The notes beneath the pieces were generated by a model that saw only the letters and a program-made list of their open reading frames with translations, searched no databases and was not told the DNA's origin. Below, piece after piece: positions 1 to 9,100 of a stretch of 64,000 nucleotides of DNA (position 1 is the stretch's first letter; the number at the start of each line of letters is the position of its first letter). The stretch is from Eutreptiella sp. 'Long Island Sound 2002' (Eukaryota > Euglenozoa > Euglenophyceae > Eutreptiales > Eutreptiaceae): positions 127,355,708 to 127,419,707 of the forward strand of contig OZ038381.1 in NCBI GenBank assembly GCA_964036045.1, in the 5' to 3' direction. The translations under genes and the position numbers were made by a program.

Positions 1-690
1 GCCAAAAAAAGGCCAATGCCTCAGGATGTGCATAGTCTGTGTTAGCCTGACCCGAAACAAAAACCAGGCTTCGTGGCTCAAATTGAAAATCCGAGTGCAC
101 TCAGTCCACCCACGACTCTTCACTTTTTGTGGTTAGCAAGCCTCAGAATTGCCCAACGAGGCGCAGCCAAGGAGCTGCCGTGGCCAAACGCAATGGGGTT
201 GATCGGGGTCATCAAGGGGGAAAGAATCATTTTTTCCACATTTGTTCCTGGACCACTTCCGATGCCCAAAGAAGCGTTTTTAGCCGCCTTTGAAAACGTC
301 GAGACACATTTTGGCGCATAGAGAGTCCCAAAATGCCTTGAATTGGGCCGTTTTGTGGTCAATGATGGGCCAAAAATGTGTCTTTCCAAATGTGGTCGTT
401 GGCCATTTGGGGTGCACAAACATGTGAAATGAACCCATTATGAGCCCGTTTTGAGCCACTTTGGCCCTTTCAAGGTCACCAGAAGCCTTTAAAATTGGTG
501 AGTTTGTGCACAAGGACTGATCAAAAATGGGTCAAAAATGTGTTTTTCCAACAAGGACTTGTGACTGATTGGGGTGTTGAAACGGAATCATTGTGCCATT
601 TTGAGCCCATTTCAACACGGCTTCGCCTATTTCGCGGAAGATCTGCACCTAGTCATACACTTCTCACGTATGCTAGAGCCATGCATTTCT
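1..690 (-). repeat. Sat-II satellite fragment, inverted
   Basis: This stretch is the reverse complement of sequence found at 48040-48480 and throughout 54-60 kb, for example the block running from GGCCAATGCCTCAGGATGTGC into the GTTAGCCTGACCCGAAAC motif. It is built from the same phrases as all Sat-II units (GTCAAAAATGTGTTTTTCC, GCCCATTTTGAGCC). The short ORFs seen here are shadows of the repeat. No gene is supported. Confidence 0.8.
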
Positions 691-2229
691 AGTTGGGGAC
701 AAGCGTTTTGGATAGAGGGGAAAGATGGACACACAAGCACGTCACGTTTCGGAGGGACCCTCGGGCCTGTGTTGCCCCCCCCCCCCCGTGCTTTCCCTCA
801 ACAGAGCGCTCATGTGCACAGGGCAGGGGACCTCTACCTTGCACCCTCTGCTGATGCGCACAAGAGTGGAGATGTGCCCCCCTGTGGTGACGTGCACACG
901 AGTGCAGAGCACACCCTCCGCCCTGTGCTGGTGTGCAGAGGGCTGGAGAACAATACCCTCCAGCGTGCTGTGAAGTGCCTGCCGTTGTTCCCCAGCGTGT
1001 TGAGGCCGCCTGGGTTTTGCCATGGGAGGCCACTCACCTCCCAGCGACACGCGCCCTTGGCACTCACTTTTTTCCAAATACTCCGCGTGGACCTCCCAAC
1101 CCCCCCCCCCCCCGAGAGCAACACAAGAGCAACCGGGGGCACCCCCGGGCCATGAACCGAAATGCGCGCCAGAAATCTGACTCCCTTTCGTTAGTTGAGC
1201 GCCCACCCCCGACCCCCTGGCCTTGTCGGCGCTGTGGCGCAGCGTCGGCAGTGGTGACGTTCACCAGGCCAATAACCCCTACCGCTGGACATGCGGCCCA
1301 CTCCGCCGGACGGAAGGGTTCCGCCCCCGGCCCACAGCACTCAGGCCGCACACATGAGGGCTGGCACGTGAGTTCCCGGCCGCCCTTCCGTGATAGCGCT
1401 GCCCTCCGAACGCTCAGCCAATATCCTACGGGTGAGGCCCCCCAGAGGCGGGCCAAAGTACATGTTGAGGCGTCCCTCCCAGCCCCCCCTCTCCCACCGC
1501 CCGCACAGCCATTGCCCCAACTACGACAGTTCTCCTCAAGCCATGCACGCGCCAACCCTTCTGACACCATTGCAGCGTTGTACGCTGGGCTGTTGGCGCT
1601 ACTACTCTTGATAGCGAGGGAAACGTCAGCATCACACGAGAAACCTCCACTGGGGCTCCTGCAAGCAACAGAGCGCGCGGCACAGCGAGTAACCGGGTAA
1701 CGGAGGGCAGGCCCGTGTGTTCTCGGCTGCCTTTCCACCTTGGCGCCCACCACAAGCTGGCCAAAATGTTTGGTGAGGCCGCCCGGCGATGGTGTCAATA
1801 TCCTGTTGGTGAGGCACCTGCCCCCAGCCCCACCCCTCCTACCACTAGACGCCAATATCCTCTTGGTGAAGCGCCGGGAGTGCAGCGGCGATGCCAAACA
1901 CTTGTGGTGAGGCGTCCCCTTGCATCTGCTATGAAGTTGCACATGCCTCTGCCACTGTATACCAATATGAGTCCGTTTTCACTGTGCTTGGATTGCAGCA
2001 CATCGCCATGGCTGTCAATGTTTGTGACATGTCAGCATAGCTCCGGCAAGAGGATGCATATGTGCATTGCCGATTAGGTATAGATTTTCAGTTTTCACAT
2101 TACATTGCCACAGAGCGGGACTCCACAACCCCCTCCAACTCTGCCCCCCCTTGCCCCTCCCCGCGACGCCACCTCTTGCCGCGCCCACAAATCCCCTTCC
2201 ATAATAGCGAGCCGTGAGGCACACACCCA
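691..2229. other. GC-rich low-complexity region without a supported gene
   Basis: About 1.5 kb of GC-rich DNA with C tracts at 775-787 and 1100-1113, a patch at 800-960 rich in repeated TGTGCACA-like words, and the interspersed motif described separately at 1418-1920. Open frames exist in several registers on both strands, but their translations are Pro/Gly/Cys-rich and show no domain I recognise. I see no splice-site-bounded coding pattern. Confidence 0.6.
1418..1920 (+). repeat. Dispersed short repeat AATATCCT-N3-GGTGAGGC
   Basis: The word AATATCCT followed by three or four bases and then GGTGAGGC or GGTGAAGC occurs near 1418, 1797 and 1853. Weaker relatives ending in GTGAGGC/TTGAGGCGTCC occur near 1460, 1763 and 1896. 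Spacing is irregular, so this is not a simple tandem array. Function unknown. Confidence 0.5.
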
Positions 2230-2930
2230 GCTTGCCCTACCCCTGTGGTGTCCTACACTACCCGCCTGCAGTCCCGCACCGCGCCCCAGCGCAGCCTCGC
2301 ACTGTGCCCCAACGCGGTTGCACGCTGCGCCCGTGTGCAGCTCTGCACTGCGCCCCTGTGCAATCCCACATGATGCCCCGACGCCGCCCTGCGCAATGCC
2401 CTCGCAAAGCCCTGCATTGCCCCCCTGTGGAATCCCTCGCTGCGCCCCTACATAGCCCCGCACTTTGCGGCCTTGCACGACGCCCATGGGCAATCCAACA
2501 CTGCGCCCTCGTGCAGCCCTGCATTGCGCCCCTGCGCAATCCCACGATGCGGCCCTACGCAGCCCAGCAATGCGCCCTTGCACGGCCCTGAGCGGGGCCC
2601 CTGTGCAATCCCACACTACGCCCTTGCACAACCTTGAGCGGGGCCCCTGTGCAATCCCACACTGCGCTCTTGCGTAGCCTTGCACTACGCCCGTGTGCAA
2701 TCCTACGCTGCGCCCTTGCACAGCCCCACAGGGCGCCCCCGCGCAGCCCCGCACTGCGCCCCTGCGCAGCGCCGCACTTTGCCCTTGTGCAATCCCGCGG
2801 TACGCCCTCGCGCAGCCCCGCACAGCGCCATGGCGCAGTAGTGCACTACGGCCCTAAGCACCCTCGCTACGCCCCTGCGTAGCCCCGCACGACGCAGCCC
2901 TACACGATGCCCGTGGGCAATCCCACACCA
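2230..2930. repeat. Degenerate ~30-bp minisatellite
   Basis: Roughly 700 bp of imperfect tandem repeats built on GCGCCCCTGTGCAATCCCACA / CTGCGCCCTTGCACAGCCC, with a period near 30 bp. Because the period is close to a multiple of three, long frames stay open on both strands and give Gly/Ala/Gln/Arg or Pro/Cys-rich pseudo-proteins. The pattern is a DNA repeat rather than a conserved protein. Confidence 0.75.
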
Positions 2931-2935
2931 CATCA

Positions 2936-4080
2936 CGTTTCGTCAGGAGGCCACCAAGCAGCAACTACAGCAGGTGTTCCACGTGCTCCGGCGTTTTTCT
3001 GCGGTTAGCGGCCTAAAACAAAACGCAGGCAAGGCACTGTATGTCATGAAGGGTACCCTACAACCGGAGGCACTGCAATTTATGCAAGAATCGGGCCTAT
3101 AGCATGAAACCAAGGCACGGGAACTTGGGGTACAGATGGGGCATGTTTTTGTGAAAGAAGCATTTGTAGGTCCCCTGCGAGAAGCTTACCACAGAGCGCA
3201 CATTGCAGCCACTATTGCACCGTCCATACCGGAGAAAATCACACTACGGAAACCGTGGTTCCGTCCCACGTTGCTGCTGACTGCCAAGGCTTACGTTAGT
3301 GATTGGTGTGTAGTCTCAACTCTGAACATGGTATACAACATCCTCTTCGGTTTTGATAGTTGGGGAATCACAACCCACCAACTGTCCCAACACAGGGACC
3401 AAGGAGGGTACGCGGTATCCTTACCACAAACATGTCTCGCTGCTCAAGGAGGAGGAGTTGCAATGGCAGCGCTGACCTCCCCCACAATTATGCCAATGTA
3501 CGTAATGCAGGCATTTATCAAATTCTGCACACATTACGGAATTCCCACCAGCCACAAGGTATTTGCGGTGATGCAGTTGGGGCCAGTCCCCATGAAAGGA
3601 GCGGGCTACCTCGCACACAGTTACAAAGCCTATTCCTTTGCGTGCAAGGGGGTCAAAGTCAAGCTCTCGCTTTCTTTAAAGGATCTGCCGCTCTGGCACT
3701 CCACAATCTTTTGTAACAAACACCATAATACAAACTTTGCCCCCCACCTCATCGGGCAAGGAATACTAAGGGTGGCGCAACTGTTTGACAGTAACCTAGA
3801 CATGCACTCACACATGCACGGATTCATCTCACGCTCATGGCTCCCCATCTACCAAAAGGAACCAGAGCAATTGAAAACGGTGCTTATAAACGATTGGTCT
3901 CCACCGTCCGTATGGCCAGGCTGTTGGGCTAAGTCCTCCTGTTTGGCAAACATAGCACCTTCGAAGGAGATACATCACCATGCGAAGCCCGAAGATTGGA
4001 AGGCTTTATGGCGTGCGAACCTACCTCCCAGCCTAAAAGACTTTGCATATCAATGCATGATGCATGGCTCTAACGTATGA
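2936..4080 (+). pseudogene. LINE-C reverse transcriptase fragment
   Basis: The plus strand encodes a partial ORF2 related to LINE-A ORF2. Around 2995-3025 it has the RT palm/thumb phrase FSAVSGLKQNAGKA, equivalent to FGQLSGLKVNVNKA in LINE-A. Downstream come DSWGITTHQLS (LINE-A: NSWGITLPNLS), LPLWHSTIFCN (LPLWHSVYFRN) and LPPSLKDFAYQCM (LPPRVRDFAQRM), so it covers the region after the catalytic YxDD up to the start of the zinc-binding region. A TAG near 3101 interrupts the frame; 314 codons remain open from 3136. Catalytic RT, endonuclease and RNase H are absent. It differs too much from the LINE-A copies to be the same family, so I call it LINE-C. It is a dead fragment bounded on the right by Sat-II. 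Confidence 0.75.
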
Positions 4081-4262
4081 GAGAAGTGTATGCCTTGGTG
4101 CATATCTGTCGCGAAATAGGCGAAGCCGTGTTGAAATGGGCTCAAAATGGCACAATGATCCCGTTTCAACACCCCAATCGGTCGAAAATCTTTGTTGAAA
4201 AAACACATTTTTGACCCATTTTTTATCAGTCATTGTGCCAATTATAAAGGCTTCTGGGGCCG
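4050..4262 (+). repeat. Sat-II fragment, inverted relative to 500-690
   Basis: Sequence from ATGCATGGCTCTAACGTATGAG through TTATAAAGGCTTCTGGGG is the inverted counterpart of 500-690. Together they flank the 691-4050 block with a ~200-bp inverted repeat. It is followed by a 15-base G tract at 4262-4276 and a C tract near 4302. Confidence 0.75.
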
Positions 4263-4987
4263 GGGGGGGGGGGGGACTACAACCGGTCCTGATGCGACAA
4301 CCCCCCCCCAACTATCTGTCAAAACTTGGCCATGAGGCAATGGATACTGGGTTCGCATACGCCCCCGTGTGACAGGCGCATGGTCATAACCACATAGTTT
4401 AGTGTTTTTCCTCGCTGCACTGCAGCGCAGACCGTTTCTGTACCACTCCAGGTGGTTGCTGAATGTGCTTTAGCCTTGGCCATCTGTACATCGAGGTCAG
4501 CTCGCACCCACCACCCTCCCACAGTGCCGGTTAGTCTCTAACCCTTGCCCTGCAGGCCTTGCTCTTGCTGCCCGTGTCTTGCTCTTGCTCTCTGGCACGT
4601 GAAGACGTGTCATATCCGAACTCCGGGGGCGCAAAGGCGATTCAACGTTGCACCAAAGGTTTTTGTGGCTTGACACTTCAACAGATGCATTGCTGTACTG
4701 TGGCGCATACCTGTTCAGTACCACATCATGTGTGCGCTGGCGGCCCACATATCCAAGTCAATTTGCACCCACCAACCTCCCGTGGGCCGCACTCTCGCTG
4801 CCCCTCTCTCTTGGGCTTTCTGACACGCAATGACGTGTCACGCCCGTGCGCCGGGGGCGCAAAGGCGTCCCGATGATTCACCATTAAGGTATTCAGCTGT
4901 ATGCTGCAATGGCCGCCCACACACCCTGGTCAGCTCGAACCCACCACCCTCCCAGAGTGCCGGTTAGTCCCCGACTCTTGCTCTGTG

Positions 4988-5021
4988 CATCTCTCCCCCC
5001 CCCCCCTCTCTCTCTCTCCTG

Positions 5022-5078
<57 letters not shown>

Positions 5079-5097
5079 AGTCGTCCTCCAGTTGCGC

Positions 5098-5174
<77 letters not shown>
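4988..5174. repeat. (CT)n / (AG)n microsatellite
   Basis: Nearly continuous CT dinucleotides broken by short interruptions near 5080-5105. The same tract is present in shorter form in the other LINE-A tails (14040-14140 and 34330-34480), so it belongs to the element. Its minus-strand translation is a meaningless Arg/Glu repeat. Confidence 0.9.
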
Positions 5175-5178
<4 letters not shown>

Positions 5179-5212
5179 AAAGGAGTTTTCGGGACGTTCG
5201 GTGGATCTCTAT

Positions 5213-5280
5213 CCCCCCCGAGGTTCGAACCCTCCTCCACAGGACAGAAGAGGTGCGGTATACCCACTGAGCTACGACGA
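5213..5280 (-). ncRNA. tRNA-like segment inside LINE-A 3' UTR
   Basis: On the minus strand a box A (TAGCTCAGTGGGTA) is followed about 30 bases later by a box B (GGTTCGAACCT), the internal Pol III promoter of tRNA genes. A T-arm with GTTCGAA loop can form, but the D stem and acceptor stem do not pair well. It is therefore a tRNA-derived or tRNA-like segment, not a functional tRNA. Two further LINE-A copies carry it at the same relative place. Confidence 0.6.
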
Positions 5281-5338
5281 GTTGTTATCTGCATCACCGT
5301 CCCGACCTTTCCTACTCCCCCCTGCATGTCATCCCCTG

Positions 5339-5965
5339 TCAGGCATCTCGCCTTTCGCATGGGGGTGTGCTCAGCAGTGTGTAGAGGAACCGCACAGCGT
5401 CCCCGGATACCGGGTCCGCCTGCACGGAACAGCCTTAAGAGGTCAGCTCGGCCCGCCAGCCACACATGCATGCAGTCTCCAGTTCTGCTCACAGAGGAGG
5501 AACTGCTCTGTGTCCCTCTGCCGTCGGACAGTGGAGGATCGCCTCCCATTGGAAGGAATGCTACTTGCCTGCACTTTTGGGTCGCCACTGGACCTGCATG
5601 TTCGGCAGAGCCTGAGTCTTCATGGTCCAGTTGATTTGGACCATCACCGAGTAGAGTTCTTGGTTGCTCATCAGCAATGGGTCCCCATGATTGTCCACAA
5701 TCTCACAGTGCATCCTGGTGCTGTGTGGTTGGTCTAGTCGGAGCCAGATCTGCTGATTGCGGGCCTAGGCCATTGTGGTCAGCTCGGCATCGGCTGCCCT
5801 CAGCCCTTTGTTCCCAATGGCGTCCAACTGGCTCAGTGCTTGCACCTTGAAACGCTAGCGTTCCTGCTGACGCTTGACCTTCTTTGGGGCTGGCTGAATT
5901 TGTGTATAGGGGCCATGTCGTTGCTGACGTGGTCCCTGCTCCTTCCATGTCCTTCCCGCCGGCAT
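5339..5965 (-). pseudogene. LINE-A ORF3, copy 1 (inactivated)
   Basis: This is the equivalent of the 213-codon ORF3 that is open in LINE-A copy 3 (34667-35308). The frame contains the conserved phrases QERQRFKVQ, LSQLDAI, TRMHCEIVDNHG, MSNQELYSVMVQ and NMQVQWRPKSAGK. It is broken by TAG codons near 5765 (also present in copy 2) and near 5569. It ends with the same CERR-x-A stop as copy 3. The protein has no domain I recognise; it is rich in Gln, Arg and Lys and could be nucleic-acid binding, but that is a guess. Confidence 0.6.
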
Positions 5966-6181
5966 CCCGCCCGGAAGCTCTGCTGCAACATGACGCGGGG
6001 TTTGTGCCTGAGTTCAGCCGCTGTCGTTGTCACACCTGTGTGCTTCTGTACGCCGCGACAGGACGCGGCTCTCGTGACGAATAGCTCCTGCGTCAGAACG
6101 CAGGTTTCGGGGTGCAGGCATTGTCGGGCTTGAAACCTGTGAGATTTCCGCATCAGAATGCAGGGGCTACAGGCTATGCTG

Positions 6182-9100
6182 CTAACGACCCTGTCCAGGG
6201 TCCCGGTTTTCCTGAGCTTTCGCCTCTTACGCTGCCAACTCGTGTCGCTCACATCTGTGCTGAAGGACAGTGTTTCTGCTGCTGACAGCTCATCCAACAA
6301 ACCTCCCATTTGTGTGTGTCATGTCCTTATGTCCTCACTATCCGAACTGCTCGAGGTGTATGATCCCATTCCACGTGGTGCTGGTTCCGGGGATGCTTCC
6401 CCTGTCAGCTCATCACTATCAATGGGTACCATACCCAAGCATGACCAAAGTGCTTTCGTGTCCTATGACTCGGATCCTGAACCTCCCCTCAACCCTACCG
6501 TGTACTCCGACCCTGATGATGACTGTTGTGCGACATGCTGGGACCACAGCGGGCTCGAGCACATGCCTTCCATCGCCAATCCATTTGCCACCTCATTCCC
6601 CTGCACGTTGACATGTGCTGGGACATGCTCCCACCTGACTTCTTTTCCTGGCTTTGCCATTTCCCGGAGCGACATTTCCCAGATGGGCACGTGGACCTGC
6701 AGCTTACCGGATGTGGTTGTCCATCCCTTTGACTTCCAGTGTTGGGCCCTGCCAGTCGCTCCCAGTTGCAGGTACTGTGAGTTGGTGAGGATTGCCAGTT
6801 TTGGCACCCAGAACCCTTGTAGGGCTTCAAGTGCCGCCCAAAGCTCCGCTCCGTTGTTTGTTTGCCTGTGGCGTGTCGGTACATAGCCGCATAAACGCAC
6901 CTCAGGCCCTTGCTCATCTTCCGCTGCGAATACGCCAAAGCCACCTGCCCTGCGCATGTCCTTGTGGCTCAGTCTTTTTGATGACCCGTCCGTGTACACA
7001 ATCCTGTAACCCTTTGCAACCAATTCTGCAATCAGCTCTTGCACTCCTTGAAGCACTCCCGGGCCTGCCTGCCTCGGGCGTTTCGGGCGTGATTCTGTTT
7101 CCCTATGCCAACTGTGTGTGCCGGTGTTGCGTTCTTGCGTGAAGCACTCCGTGTGCGTTTGCCACCACGCACTCAATCCCCCACTTACAGGGCTCAGAAG
7201 TACCCGGCTCCGGTGGCGGGTACTGTACCCACAAACGTACCCACAATGTACCGATGGCGAGGAAAAATGTGGAAAAATGGGGGGAAATTGGGGAAAATGG
7301 GGAAAATTGGGGGAAAATGGGGGGGGAATGGGGGAAAATGGGGGAAAAGAAGGAAACTTGGGTGGTGCAACTCGTCCCCTTTCCCCCCATTTCCTCCCCA
7401 TTTCCTCCCCATTTTCCCCCATTTTCCCCCACTTTCCCCCATTTTTCCCCATTTTTCCTCGGGAGCTTTCCCCATTTCCCCCCATTTTTCCTCAGGGGCT
7501 TTCACCAATGCGCCCCCCCCACAGCCTTGTTGCCAACCTAAACCTTGATTTTTGGCCTTTTTAGCCCCTAAATTTCCCATTTTTCCACCAAGCAATTTGA
7601 TTTTCCCTCATTTACCCCCATTTCCCCCCATTTTTCCTACTTTGGCCCATTTCCCGGATAGTGTTCCGCTAAACGTACCCAAACTGGGTACTTCTGAGCC
7701 CTGCATTTACTCGTACTTCCCCTTGTCGCGGTTGCACTCCGGGATCTCGAAGTTGCTCCAGTGACTGCTGGAAGCCTCTCCTGAGCTCCCTGTGCTCTCC
7801 TGAGTAAAACCCAACCCATTCACACAGCTCCCTGAGCCAGGTTGTCAGGTACGATGCGAACATCGGTGATGCTCCTGCTTTGACTTCGCATCGATATCGC
7901 CAGTGGGCACTTCTCGCCGACCACATTGCCCAGCCTTGATTCGTGTTCAGCAACCAGTCCTGCTGGTCGGATTCCATCATGTCTCGGACTGCAGACTTCC
8001 CGTTCCCAGTTTCCAGCGGGCCATAGTAGTACTGTATCACCGCCGCCGCCGCTTTGAACATGGGGCACTCGACCATCGCGTGCTTGACCGTCTCCTTTTG
8101 AGAGCATATCGGGCACTTGTCCGTGCTGGACCTCTTGTAGACTCTTGCATGCACGGTCATTTTGTGCCACGGCATTCTTTGTGCAAAGTCCCGCACCCTC
8201 GGCGGTAGCTGTGCTTGTGCCCATTGCTCCCAAACCTCTGGTGTTTGTGGGTCGCGGACCCCCGGCTGTGAGGCGTAGAAGTGAAGCAGCCATGCTCCGG
8301 TCCAGTTTTGGACGTGGACTGAGGAAGTATCAAACCCCCCTTGTGATGAGACTTTATTGAGGAGTCGTCCGCCATGATTGTACACCCCTTTCCATGTTCG
8401 AGGCAGAGCATTCAGCAGCGTCACATCTTCCAAGGATTGCAATTGACCCCACGTCAGCACTCCCTGCCGGATCATTTTCATGTTGTAGCAGGAGCAGTTG
8501 GACTCATTTCGAAAATATACAGAGTGCCACAGTGGCAGCTGTCCCGGTTTTTCGGGGGGGCCACCTGTGGGGCCACCCGTTGGATATATGAGTGTGCCTT
8601 TGCCGACCATCCCAAGAACGTGAGCTCTGCCGTCCGAACCATGCCCAGCTGGATATATTGGAGGTTGTCTTTGGATGGTGTGAACCCAATTGTTGTCGCC
8701 CATGCATAGAAGGTCTCCATTGCCTTTTTGGGATACTTGTGTGGCTCTCCCAAGAGGCTGACGAACGGAGCCGCTACCTGGTTCATGAGAAACAGTTCTG
8801 GCTCCGGCAGTGCCAGTCCCCCGTGCGTCCGTGGCCGTGAGAGGTTTGGCAGAGTGATTCCCCAACTGTTGGTGCCCATGGCCACGTGGCACACCAGCTT
8901 CAGCTGCCTGATCACTCGAACTGGGGCATAATATGCCTTGGATACCCAAGCCACAACTGGGAGGATCCATGATGTCAGCATGAAGGCACGTTCGTCCATC
9001 GACAACTGCAGCGTGGATACCACCCGTGCGCGACGAAAGGCTTCTTGCAATGCTGGCGCAAAGGCCTGTTCTATTGTCAGCCCCCGTCCCTGGTCATCTT

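Larger units (their letters stand above)
4330..5338 (-). other. LINE-A copy 1 3' UTR
   Basis: Non-coding tail with, from left to right: the conserved 3' tip (4330-4430), in which CATACGCC can pair with GGCGCATG across an 11-base loop; CACCCACCACCCTCCCACAGTG modules; two copies of a ~55-bp segment resembling part of the element's own endonuclease gene (near 4590-4640 and 4823-4880); a CT microsatellite; and a tRNA-like segment. The same order recurs at 13758-14390 and 33622-34590. The terminal hairpin could be what the RT recognises; that is inference. Confidence 0.7.

Noticed and set aside
2095-2823. 242-codon Gly/Ala/Gln/Arg-rich collagen-like frame on the minus strand
   Set aside because: It is the translation of the ~30-bp minisatellite; frames stay open on both strands because the period is near a multiple of three.
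5213-5280. A functional tRNA gene
   Set aside because: Boxes A and B are good, but D and acceptor stems do not pair and the segment recurs only inside LINE-A tails.
4893-5588. 231-codon frame with long Arg/Glu repeats
   Set aside because: The repeats are the (CT)n microsatellite of the LINE-A 3' UTR read on the minus strand.
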